The notes under the pieces: generated by a model
Database searches by the model: none
Told to the model about the DNA's origin: nothing
What the model saw: the letters and a program-made list of their open reading frames with translations, nothing else
Assembly (NCBI GenBank): GCA_034664125.1
Contig: JAXDIG010000041.1
Span: 16,604-80,603 of the forward strand
Length of the DNA: 64,000 nucleotides
Source: JACVRW01 sp034664125
GTDB lineage: Bacteria; Actinomycetota; Thermoleophilia; Solirubrobacterales; Thermoleophilaceae
Direction of reading: 5' to 3'
In this document: positions 13,784 to 21,220 of the stretch, in pieces
How positions within the stretch are numbered: the first letter of the stretch is position 1
Layout of the letters: each line of letters begins with the position of its first letter
Made by a program: the position numbers and the translations under genes

Positions 13784-14843
13784 CGGTCACGACGCCGTTC
13801 TGCCCGTCCAGCGTGTTGTGGTCGTGGGCCTGCAGCGCACCGCTCGAGATGCCGCGGTAGGCGCCCGTGCCGCCGGTGAAGCGCGCCGTGCCGCGGAAGT
13901 CGATCTCGCCGCCTTCGATCGTGAACGGCATCGAGACGGTCCCGGTGATCGACCCCTTGGCGAACAGCATCCGGAACGTGCCGGTGGCGCGGCCGTCCTT
14001 CAGCACCACCACGATCGCGACCGACCCGCGCCCGAAGGGAGTCCCGGTCAGCGTGCCGTGATCCTCGATCGTGCCCGGCGTCGTCGCGGTGACCATCTTG
14101 GTCGCGCCATGGATGCTCACGGCGCGGCGCTTGCGCGGGCCCGGGCGGCGGGTGGTGCGCGCCAGCTGGTAGGTGTTCTGCAGCTCGTCCTGCACGATCG
14201 TGGCGTGCCCCCCGATGGCCGCGACGGAGAGGTCGTGGCGCAGACGACGCGTCCGGTAGCGCCAGCCGGGCGGCGGGTCGAGCCGGCGTCCGAGCGACCG
14301 CAGCTTGCGGATCGACATGCTCGGATCGCGGATCTGCGAGTAGCTCTGCATCACGTAGACGTCGCCGCCGGGGGCGACCAGCTCGTACACGAGGCGGCCG
14401 CGGCGCCAGTGCCACGTGTTGTCACGGACGATCGTGCGGTCGGTGTACGGCGTCTGGACGAGCTCGGCGGCCGTGCGGATCGGGATCGCCGCGACTCTGC
14501 GCAGCCGCTCGCCGTGGAAGGAGCGCACGACGCCTGGGGAGGCGGTCACGGAGTCCATCAGGAAGTGGCGCGGCCCGTTCAGGACCACCGCGGTGTCGCC
14601 CAGCTCCTGCGCGAGCTCGGTCGCGTCGAAGGCTCGCCACCACGCCGCCGGGCAGCGGTTGAGCCCGATCGTGTTCCAGACCGTCGCGGTCGCGTCCGGC
14701 GGCGCTCCCTCGAGCTCGATGATCTCGCAGTAGCGCGCGTCGTGCAGGCCACCGAGCGACGCGGCCGACGCCGGCGCGGCCGCGATCGACGTCGCGGCCA
14801 GCACGGCCGCGACGGCGGCGAGCCTCACGGCTTGACGTCGCAT
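13761..14843 (-). CDS. secreted protein with dirigent/allene-oxide-cyclase-like barrel
   Basis: 360 residues from ATG 14843, overlapping the sulfatase stop by 19 bp. A clear Sec signal peptide (MRRQAVRLAAVAAVLAATSIAAAPASA). The N-terminal half (ARYCEIIELEGAPPDATATV, CPAAWWRAFDATELAQELG, LNGPRHFLMDSVT) looks like a lineage-specific conserved domain I cannot name. The C-terminal third has Gly/Thr-rich beta repeats (GTLTGTPFG, GTFRMLFAKGSITGTVSMPF, ARFTGGTGAYRGISSGALQA, DHNTLDGQNG) in the style of dirigent or AOC-barrel proteins. Co-transcribed with the exported sulfatase, so probably an extracellular partner. The family call for the barrel is tentative. Confidence 0.65.
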   Translation of the reverse strand: MRRQAVRLAAVAAVLAATSIAAAPASAASLGGLHDARYCEIIELEGAPPDATATVWNTIGLNRCPAAWWRAFDATELAQELGDTAVVLNGPRHFLMDSVTASPGVVRSFHGERLRRVAAIPIRTAAELVQTPYTDRTIVRDNTWHWRRGRLVYELVAPGGDVYVMQSYSQIRDPSMSIRKLRSLGRRLDPPPGWRYRTRRLRHDLSVAAIGGHATIVQDELQNTYQLARTTRRPGPRKRRAVSIHGATKMVTATTPGTIEDHGTLTGTPFGRGSVAIVVVLKDGRATGTFRMLFAKGSITGTVSMPFTIEGGEIDFRGTARFTGGTGAYRGISSGALQAHDHNTLDGQNGVVTVKGSATY

Positions 14844-16444
14844 GAGCGTCCCTTGCAGCGATCGAGCTTGACGAGCCGCGCGGCGAGCCTCGCCTTGATC
14901 GGCGCGTACGCCGGGTCCGCCGCGATGTTGCGCAGCTGGTGCGGGTCCTTGCGGCGGTCGTAGAGCTCCTGCTCGCCGGTTTCCGTATAGACCACGTAGG
15001 TGTAGCGGTCGGTGCGCACGCCCTTGTAGGGCCTGTCCCAGGCGTTCACCGGGATGTTCCCCCTGAACAGCGGCTCGAGCGCCTCGATCTCGAAGATCCG
15101 GTTCGGGCGCTGGCGCGGGTCGCGGATCGTGGGCAGCAGCGAGACGCCGTCCATGGTGCGCCCGGCCCGGGCGTTGGCCGCGTCGACCAGCGTCGGCGCG
15201 AAGTCGATGTTCGCGACCTGGCCCCTGACGGTCCTGCCGGCCGGCACACCGGGACCGCGCACGATCAGCGGGATGCGCAGGGACTCCTCGTAGGGGAGGA
15301 ACTTGTCGCCCGTGACCCGGTGCTGGCCCTGGAGCCAGCCGTTGTCGGACACGAAGACGATCAGCGTGTTCCTCAGCTGGCCGGTGGCGCGCAGCGTCTT
15401 GACGAGCTTCTTCACGTGGTCGTCCACGGCCAGCAGCGAGCCGATCCGTCCCTCGTAGTCCAGCTGCAGCTGCTGGATCTGCTCGGGGGTCATCAGCGGG
15501 GCGGCCTTGCGCATGTTGGAGGGCTTGTCGGCGAAGTCGGCCTCGTTGAAGCTGGGTGGCCGCGGCAGCCGGTAGCGCGCGCTCTTGGCCTCGTAGCGAG
15601 GCGCGGGGCGCGGGTCGCGGCCGGGGCGGCCGAGCAGCGCCGTGGACACGTCCTCGCGGTGCGGCGCGGCGGGGGCCCACCAGATGAAGAACGGCTTCTT
15701 CGACTTGCCCTCTTTCCGGACCAGGTCCTCCGTGATCCGGCCGGTCACGTCCGGGGAGTAGTCCTCGGGATTCTGGGCGCCCCAGTAGGTGTGGGGCGCC
15801 GGGCCGAAGAACTTGTCGACGCGTTCGAGCACCGCGCCGATGCCGCCCGGGTTCGGGACCACCTCGATCTTCGCGAACTGCACGAGCTTGCGCGCGTAGT
15901 CGGCATCGCCCCAGCTCTTCAGCCTGCCGTTCCGGTTCATCACGAAGTTGTAGTAGTCGTAGGCGGAGACATCGAGGAGCCCGCGCCAGATGTCGAAGCC
16001 GGCGGGCACCTCGCCGTGCGCGTCCCGCGCTCCGTAGCCGTTGAGCCACTTGCCGATCAGCGCGGTGCGGTAGCCGGCCTTCTGGAGCCAGGCCGGGAGG
16101 GTGTTCGCGCGGTGCTTCATGCCGTACCAGCCGAAGGGCCAGAAGTTGCCGTTCACGCCGTGGTTGTGCGCGTACTGGCCGGTGATAAACGTCGCGCGCG
16201 AGGGGCAGCAGAGCGGGAACGAGTCGACCGCGTCCGCGAACGTGGTTCCCTGCTTGGCGAGCAGGCGCTTCACGTTGGGCATGTACGCGAGATCCGCCTG
16301 AGCCTGGTCGTCGGTCATGACGACGAGGATGTTCGGCCGCCCGTCCGTGCCGGCGGCGGCGGGCCGGGCCTGGGCGGCCGCGGGCAGGGCGAGCACCGCC
16401 AGGGCGAACGCGATGGGCAGGACGCTCTTTGCGCAACGTCTCAT
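14825..16444 (-). CDS. exported type I sulfatase
   Basis: 539 residues from ATG 16444, which gives a compact signal peptide (MRRCAKSVLPIAFALAVLAL and a PAAAQA cleavage region). The catalytic core follows at once: NILVVMTDDQAQADL (metal Asp pair) and SFPLCCPSRATFITGQYAHNHGV, where Cys79 of the CxPSR signature is to become formylglycine. GKWLNGYG, VSDNGWLQGQHRVTGDK and PYEESLRIPLIVRGPGVP are typical of N-acetylglucosamine-6-sulfatase and related glycan sulfatases. Substrate is inference. The formylglycine would have to be installed before export, plausibly by the FGE at 12893. Divergent from a TetR gene with an operator between -35 and -10. Confidence 0.92.
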   Translation of the reverse strand: MRRCAKSVLPIAFALAVLALPAAAQARPAAAGTDGRPNILVVMTDDQAQADLAYMPNVKRLLAKQGTTFADAVDSFPLCCPSRATFITGQYAHNHGVNGNFWPFGWYGMKHRANTLPAWLQKAGYRTALIGKWLNGYGARDAHGEVPAGFDIWRGLLDVSAYDYYNFVMNRNGRLKSWGDADYARKLVQFAKIEVVPNPGGIGAVLERVDKFFGPAPHTYWGAQNPEDYSPDVTGRITEDLVRKEGKSKKPFFIWWAPAAPHREDVSTALLGRPGRDPRPAPRYEAKSARYRLPRPPSFNEADFADKPSNMRKAAPLMTPEQIQQLQLDYEGRIGSLLAVDDHVKKLVKTLRATGQLRNTLIVFVSDNGWLQGQHRVTGDKFLPYEESLRIPLIVRGPGVPAGRTVRGQVANIDFAPTLVDAANARAGRTMDGVSLLPTIRDPRQRPNRIFEIEALEPLFRGNIPVNAWDRPYKGVRTDRYTYVVYTETGEQELYDRRKDPHQLRNIAADPAYAPIKARLAARLVKLDRCKGRSCDVKP

Positions 16445-16452
16445 GGCGCGAC

Positions 16453-16496
16453 AACGTAACACCGCGTGTCACACGGTGTCAACTCTTTGGTACGAT
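16453..16496. promoter_or_regulatory. divergent promoter with TetR operator (sulfatase / TetR)
   Basis: Minus strand: TTGACA (16482-16477), an 18-nt spacer, then TACGTT (16458-16453), 8 nt before the sulfatase ATG at 16444. Plus strand: TACGAT (16491-16496), 10 nt before the TetR ATG at 16507. A 21-bp palindrome at 16459-16479 (ACACCGCGTGT half, 9 of 10 pairs matching) fills the spacer of the sulfatase promoter exactly, so a bound dimer should block it. Confidence 0.7.
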
Positions 16497-16506
16497 GGCG
16501 CGCCGA

Positions 16507-17085
16507 ATGGCCCGCACGACCGTCCGCCAGACGCGTCAGGAGAGCCGCGAGCGCATAGTGCGCGCGGCCGAGCAGCTCGTGCGCAAGCGCTCCTTCACGG
16601 AGCTCACCGTCGACGAGGTGATGAGCGAGGCTGGCCTCGGACGGACGATCTTCTACCGCCACTTCGACGACCTCGGCGACCTCCTGATGCGCTCCAGCAG
16701 GGAGGCGATCGACGAGCTCTTCGAGGCTCAGAGCAGCCTCGCGGCCACGCACCCGGGCGACGTGCGCGGGGCGCTGGAGGCGGCGGCGGAGGTCTACCAG
16801 CGCCACGGCCCGCTGCTGCGCTGCGTGTCGGAGGCGGCCGCCGTCGACGAGCGGATCGCGGAGGGCTACGCCGCGATGCGCGAGCGCTTCGACGCCTTCG
16901 CCGAGCAGTGGCTGCGGCAAGTGCTCGGCGACAGTGGCCACGCGAACCTGGCCGAGACGGCGCGCGCGCTGAACCTCATGAACGAGAGCTATCTGCAGGA
17001 CGCCTTCGGCCGCGAGCCGCGCGTGTCGCCCGCAACCGCCGTGCAGACGCTCATGGAGATCTGGGACGCGGTCATCCGCCGCTGA
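16507..17085 (+). CDS. TetR family regulator
   Basis: 192 residues. I choose ATG 16507 rather than the in-frame ATG at 16495 because the latter overlaps the likely -10 (TACGAT 16491-16496). The HTH occupies residues about 11-58 (ESRERIVRAAEQLVRKRSF, ELTVDEVMSEAGLGRTIFYRHFDDL). The ligand domain is helical with YQRHGPLLRCVSEAA and ALNLMNESYLQDAF. Likely target is the palindrome at 16459-16479, which would make it the repressor of the sulfatase-secreted protein pair and of itself. Followed at 18 bp by the dehalogenase-like gene, so ligand and enzyme substrate could be linked (inference). Confidence 0.92.
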   Translation: MARTTVRQTRQESRERIVRAAEQLVRKRSFTELTVDEVMSEAGLGRTIFYRHFDDLGDLLMRSSREAIDELFEAQSSLAATHPGDVRGALEAAAEVYQRHGPLLRCVSEAAAVDERIAEGYAAMRERFDAFAEQWLRQVLGDSGHANLAETARALNLMNESYLQDAFGREPRVSPATAVQTLMEIWDAVIRR

Positions 17086-17103
17086 CGAAAGGAACTGGTC
17101 GAA

Positions 17104-17988
17104 ATGGACGTCTTCCGCACACCCGACGAGCGCTTCGAGAACCTGCCGGGCTATCCCTACGAGCCCGACTACGCCGAGGTCGACGGCCTGCGCCTGCACC
17201 ACATCGACGAGGGCAGCGGGCCGATCGTGCTCTGCTTCCACGGCGAGCCGAGCTGGAGCTACCTCTACCGGCACATGCTCGACCGGCTCGTCGAGACGGG
17301 CCACCGCGTGGTGTGTCCCGACCTGGTGGGCTTCGGCCGGTCCGACAAGCCGACCGACCAGGCCTGGTACACGTACGATCGGCACGTCGACGTGGTCAGC
17401 CGCCACCTCGCTCAGATCGACCTGGAGGAGGTGACCGTCGTCGTGCAGGACTGGGGCGGCCCGATCGGGCTGCGCTGGGCGGTCGAGCACGCCGACGAGG
17501 TCGCCCGGCTGGTGGTGCTCAACACGGGCCTCTTCAGCGGGCGGGTCAGCAAGGGCTTCATGGCGTGGCGCGAGTTCGCCGAGCGCACGCCGGACCTGCC
17601 GATCGGCATGATCATCCAGGGAGCGACCACGACCGACCTCCCCCCCGACGTCGTCGCCGCGTACGAGGCGCCCTTCCCCACGGCGGAGAGCAAGGCCGGC
17701 GCGCAGCGCTTCCCGCTGCTCGTGCCGCTGACACCCGAGGATCCGGGTGTCGCGGAGATGCAGGCCACGCAGGACGCGCTGAGCCGCTGGGACAAGCCGG
17801 CGCTGGTGGCGTTCTCGGACACCGACCCGGTGTTCCCGTTCCCGAAGGCCGGCGCGCGGTTCACCGAGCTGATCCCCACCGCGGGCGAGCAGGTGCGGAT
17901 CGAGGGCGCCGCGCACTTCCTCCAGGAGGACCGCGGTCACGAGATCGCCGAGGCGATGCTGGCGGCGTTCGGGGCGCCGGCCGTCTGA
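17104..17988 (+). CDS. haloalkane dehalogenase-like alpha/beta hydrolase
   Basis: 294 residues; ATG 17104 has an AAAGGA Shine-Dalgarno upstream. Features of haloalkane dehalogenases of the DhlA branch are present: FHGEPSWSYLYRHML (oxyanion-hole HGEPxWS), VVVQDWGGPIG with nucleophile Asp116 and the halide-binding Trp117 next to it, and GAAHFLQEDRG with the catalytic His. An acidic residue in VAFSDTDPVFP could be the third triad member. Ordinary esterases have Ser at the nucleophile, so C-halogen hydrolysis is more likely, but epoxide-type or other Asp-nucleophile chemistry is not excluded. Sits in an operon after TetR and before DUF1330. Confidence 0.82.
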   Translation: MDVFRTPDERFENLPGYPYEPDYAEVDGLRLHHIDEGSGPIVLCFHGEPSWSYLYRHMLDRLVETGHRVVCPDLVGFGRSDKPTDQAWYTYDRHVDVVSRHLAQIDLEEVTVVVQDWGGPIGLRWAVEHADEVARLVVLNTGLFSGRVSKGFMAWREFAERTPDLPIGMIIQGATTTDLPPDVVAAYEAPFPTAESKAGAQRFPLLVPLTPEDPGVAEMQATQDALSRWDKPALVAFSDTDPVFPFPKAGARFTELIPTAGEQVRIEGAAHFLQEDRGHEIAEAMLAAFGAPAV

Positions 17989-18386
17989 TGCCGGTCGAGC
18001 CCGACGCCGAGCAGTTCGCCGACGTGGCCGCGCTCGCCGGAGGCGAGGCGGACGGGCCCGTGGTGATGCTGAACCTCAACCGCTACCGCGACAGGGAGGC
18101 CTACATGCGCTACGGCGAGGTAGCGGGCGCGGTGCTGGAGCGGGTGGGGGGAAGGATCCTCTGGCACACCGAGGCGAAGCGCACCGTGATCGGCGACGAC
18201 AGCGACCGCTACGACGAGGTGATCGCGGTGTGGTACCCGAACATGGCGGCCTTCGCCGCGCTCGCGACCGACCCGCGGATCCTCGAGGCGCGCGCGCACC
18301 GCCTCGATGGACTCGAGCGGGCGGCGTTGATCTGCTGCGAGCCGGGTTTCTACCCCGGCGTGTTGTCCAGCGAGCTCCAGAGGTAG
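17988..18386 (+). CDS. DUF1330-like protein
   Basis: 132 residues, one-base overlap with the dehalogenase stop. The dimeric alpha/beta (ferredoxin-like) barrel pattern of DUF1330 is visible: PVVMLNLNRYRDREAYMRYG, GRILWHTEAKRTVIG, YDEVIAVWYPNMAAFAALATDP. No known catalytic role. Position in the TetR-dehalogenase operon suggests an accessory function. The 3' end overlaps the convergent glycosylase by 37 bp. Confidence 0.8.
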   Translation: MPVEPDAEQFADVAALAGGEADGPVVMLNLNRYRDREAYMRYGEVAGAVLERVGGRILWHTEAKRTVIGDDSDRYDEVIAVWYPNMAAFAALATDPRILEARAHRLDGLERAALICCEPGFYPGVLSSELQR

Positions 18387-18976
18387 AGGCAGGCCAGCGT
18401 GCGGTGGGGGCGCCAGGGCCTGGCGAGCTTCTCCAGGCGCTTCGGGTCGGGCAGCTTGCGCAGCCCGTACTCGACCTGGACGGCGCGGCGGATGCCCTGG
18501 TCGCCGACCGGCAGGATGTCCGGGCGGCCGAGGTGGAACATCAGGAACATGTCCGCGGTCCACGGGCCGAGGCCCTTGATCGCCGTGAGCTGCGCGGTCA
18601 CCTGCTCGTCGGGCAGCTCGGGCAGCCGCTCCAGCTCGAGCGTCCCCTCCTCGACGTGCTGGGCGAGGTCGCGCAGGTAGGCGATCTTGGGGCCGGACAG
18701 GCCGGCCGCCCGGATCGCCTCGGGATCGGCCTTCAGCAGCTGCTTCGGCGTCGGCGCGTGACCGTCGAAGAGCTCGAGCATGCGCCCGTAGATCGTGGCC
18801 GCGGCCTTGGTCGAGAGCTGCTGCCCCACGATCGCACGCAGCAGCGCGCCGTATGCGTCGCCGGGCCGCTCGCGCTTGAGGTCGCGCCGCACCACGGCGC
18901 CGTGCTCCTCGATCAGGCGGGCCATCACCGGGTCGGCCTCGCTCAGCGCCGCGACAGCCTTGGGGCTCGCCTTCAC
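18350..18976 (-). CDS. DNA-3-methyladenine glycosylase II (AlkA-like, HhH-GPD)
   Basis: 208 residues from GTG 18976, five bases after the ABC1-kinase stop. This is the short form without the AlkA N-terminal domain. The HhH-GPD core is complete: AIVGQQLSTKAAATIYGRML, LTAIKGLGPWTADMFLMFHLG (hairpin-helix-hairpin GLGPWTA) and ILPVGDQGIRRAV with the catalytic Asp. The end ARPWRPHRTLACLYLWSSLD is typical of the family. Removes alkylated bases to start base-excision repair. Confidence 0.92.
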   Translation of the reverse strand: MKASPKAVAALSEADPVMARLIEEHGAVVRRDLKRERPGDAYGALLRAIVGQQLSTKAAATIYGRMLELFDGHAPTPKQLLKADPEAIRAAGLSGPKIAYLRDLAQHVEEGTLELERLPELPDEQVTAQLTAIKGLGPWTADMFLMFHLGRPDILPVGDQGIRRAVQVEYGLRKLPDPKRLEKLARPWRPHRTLACLYLWSSLDNTPG

Positions 18977-18981
18977 GGCGC

Positions 18982-20364
18982 TCAGGCGGCGGCGCGCTCG
19001 TGGAACGGCAGCTCGAGCCGGCCGAGCTCCGTGGACGGCGGATCGCCGAACAGCCACTCGCGGGCGATCCGGTGCCAGTTCGCCGTGGCCCCGAGCTGGC
19101 CCAGCACGCCGAGCGTGAGCGCCTCCATGCGGCGCGCCAGCATGGCCTGGGGCGGCATCGTCTCGCGGCGCATCAGCTGCCAGTGGCGCGAGCGGGGGTC
19201 GCCGAAGTCGATCAGGACCTGGCCCACGAGCTCGCGGTCGACCGTCACCTCGCGGTCCTCGATGTACCAGCGCGTGACGTCGTGGAAGTGCTCGAAGACC
19301 GCCTCGGCGCTCACCTCGGCGTCGGCGGGGTCGTAGAAGCCCATCGCCCCGAGCTGACGGTGCAGGCCGTCCACGTCGCCGTCCATGCCGAGCCGGACGG
19401 CTGCGACCTCGGCCTCGAGGTCGGCGCGGGCCACTCGCTTCGTCATGCCGAAGTCGATGAACGCCACGCGCCCGTCCGGCATCAGCCGGTAGTTGCCCGG
19501 GTGCGGGTCGCCCGAGAAGTGGCCGTTGCGGTAGAGCGAGCCGAAGAAGAAGCGGAACACGATCTCCCCGAAGCGATCCCGGGTCGCGCGGTCCATCTGC
19601 TTGACCTCCTCGAAGCCGGTCCCCTCGACCCACTCGGACACGAGCACGTGCTCGCTGCACAGCTCCGTCACGACGGGCGGCACGTAGATGAACGGGTGCC
19701 CGCGCCACGAGCGCGCGAACGCGCGGTGCTGCTGCGCCTCGTGCTCGTAGTCGAGCTCGTCGGTCAGGCGCTCGCGGATCTCGCGCGTCATCGCCTTGGC
19801 GTCCATCCCGGGCGCCATCCGCTTGGCAACGCGCATGATCAGCCCCAGGTTCTGGAGGTCGGCGCGCACTGCCTGCGCCACGCCGGGGTACTGCACCTTG
19901 ACCGCGACCTCGCGGCCGTCGTGCAGCCGGGCGCGGTAGACCTGGCCGATCGAGGCGGCGGCCACCGCCTGCTCGTCGAACTCGGCGAACACGTCGCCGA
20001 GCCGCTCGCCCAGGCCATCCTCGATCAGCTTGCGCATGCTCTTGAAGGGCACGCGCGGGGCGGCGTCCCGCAGCTCGGCCAGCTTGGCCTGGATGCGCTC
20101 CTGGAACTCGGGCGGGAAGGCCCCGGTGTCCATGAACGAGGCCACCTGGCCCACCTTCATCGCCGCGCCCTTCATCTGGCCCAGCACGTCGAAGATCTGC
20201 TCCGCCGCCTCCATCTGCCGTCGCGCCGCCGCGTCCTGGCGGCCCTGCTCGTCGCGGGTCAGGTTCGCGGCCTTCGTCGCGTAGCCGCGAGCGGTCTGGC
20301 CACCGGCCAGCCGGCCGACCTTCGCGGCGCGACGCCAGCGTCCGGTGGGAAGGTCGTCGGCCAT
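18982..20364 (-). CDS. ABC1/UbiB/AarF family atypical kinase
   Basis: 460 residues from ATG 20364. The hallmarks of the atypical kinase are visible: MKGAAMKVGQVASFMD (KxGQ motif), AAASIGQVYRARL (Ala-rich loop replacing the P-loop), VAVKVQYPG (Lys), GDPHPGNYRLMPDG and VAFIDFGMTKRV (metal-binding DFG). Family members support isoprenoid-quinone synthesis or lipid metabolism at the membrane; in menaquinone-using actinobacteria the exact role is unclear. A minus-strand TACTCT (20376-20371) sits 6 nt upstream, so probably leaderless; the glycosylase downstream is in the same operon. Confidence 0.92.
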   Translation of the reverse strand: MADDLPTGRWRRAAKVGRLAGGQTARGYATKAANLTRDEQGRQDAAARRQMEAAEQIFDVLGQMKGAAMKVGQVASFMDTGAFPPEFQERIQAKLAELRDAAPRVPFKSMRKLIEDGLGERLGDVFAEFDEQAVAAASIGQVYRARLHDGREVAVKVQYPGVAQAVRADLQNLGLIMRVAKRMAPGMDAKAMTREIRERLTDELDYEHEAQQHRAFARSWRGHPFIYVPPVVTELCSEHVLVSEWVEGTGFEEVKQMDRATRDRFGEIVFRFFFGSLYRNGHFSGDPHPGNYRLMPDGRVAFIDFGMTKRVARADLEAEVAAVRLGMDGDVDGLHRQLGAMGFYDPADAEVSAEAVFEHFHDVTRWYIEDREVTVDRELVGQVLIDFGDPRSRHWQLMRRETMPPQAMLARRMEALTLGVLGQLGATANWHRIAREWLFGDPPSTELGRLELPFHERAAA

Positions 20365-20370
20365 CGGTCC

Positions 20371-20386
20371 AGAGTACGCATAGGCT
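20371..20386. promoter_or_regulatory. divergent -10 elements (ABC1 kinase / FAH hydrolase)
   Basis: TACTCT (minus, 20376-20371), 6 nt before the kinase ATG, and TAGGCT (plus, 20381-20386), 9 nt before the hydrolase ATG, in a 31-bp gap. No Shine-Dalgarno on either side. Confidence 0.5.
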
Positions 20387-20395
20387 CTACCCCCC

Positions 20396-21220
20396 ATGCG
20401 ACTCGTCAACTTCGCCACCCCGGAGGGCGCGCGTGCCGGCCTGCTGCGCGACGGCCGCGTCTTCGAGGTCCGGGCCGCCCCCGCCGGCGGGCTGCAGGCG
20501 CTGCTCGCCTCCGGTTCGCTGGAGCAGGCCGAGCCGGCGGATGGGGAGGGCGCGGCGATCGAGGACGTCGAGCTCCTGCCGCCGATCGCGCGGCCCGGCA
20601 AGGTCCTCTGCATCGGCCTCAACTACCGCGCGCACGCGGAGGAGGGGGGCAGAGAAGCGCCCGAGCTGCCGACCTTCTTCGCCAAGTTCGCCACCTCGCT
20701 GAGGCCCGCCGGTGCGACCGTGGAGCTCCCGCGCTGGAGCTCGAAGGTCGACTACGAGGCCGAGGTGGCCTTCGTGATCGGCGATCGCTGCAAGGACGTC
20801 CCGGCGGAGAGCGCGCTCGAACACGTGGCCGGCTACACCCTGCTGAACGACCTGTCCGCGCGGGACTACCAGTTCAAGACGCCGCAGTGGATGCCCGGCA
20901 AGACGTTCGACGGCTCCGCACCGTTCGGACCCGCGCTGGTGACGCCCGACGAGGCCGGCTCCCACGACGCCATCGGGATCGCGCTCGACCTCAACGGCGA
21001 GCGGATGCAGGAGAGCTCGACGGCCGACCTCGTCCACTCGATTCCCGCCCTGGTCGAGTACCTGTCGATGCTGATGACGCTGGAGCCGGGCGACGTGGTC
21101 GCCACCGGCACGCCGGCGGGCGTCGGCAGCCTGCGCGACCCCAAGGTCTGGCTGAAGCCGGGCGACGAGGTGGTGGTCAGCTCCCCGCAGCTGGGCGAGC
21201 TGCGGACGACGCTGGCCTAG
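20396..21220 (+). CDS. fumarylacetoacetate hydrolase family protein
   Basis: 274 residues. N-terminal cap about residues 1-65, then the FAH core: KVLCIGLNYRAHAEEGG, KFATSLRPAG, KVDYEAEVAFVIGDRC (metal-binding E..E/D), GYTLLNDLSARDYQ, KTFDGSAPFGPALV and LEPGDVVATGTPAGVG. The family covers fumarylpyruvate and acylpyruvate hydrolases, oxaloacetate decarboxylases and hydratases of meta-cleavage pathways; which of these applies is open. The 3' end shares the bases CTAG with the stop of the convergent MFS gene. Confidence 0.92.
   Translation: MRLVNFATPEGARAGLLRDGRVFEVRAAPAGGLQALLASGSLEQAEPADGEGAAIEDVELLPPIARPGKVLCIGLNYRAHAEEGGREAPELPTFFAKFATSLRPAGATVELPRWSSKVDYEAEVAFVIGDRCKDVPAESALEHVAGYTLLNDLSARDYQFKTPQWMPGKTFDGSAPFGPALVTPDEAGSHDAIGIALDLNGERMQESSTADLVHSIPALVEYLSMLMTLEPGDVVATGTPAGVGSLRDPKVWLKPGDEVVVSSPQLGELRTTLA

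Noticed and set aside
16495..16497. Earlier ATG for the TetR gene
   Set aside because: Overlaps the likely -10 TACGAT, so would not be in the transcript.
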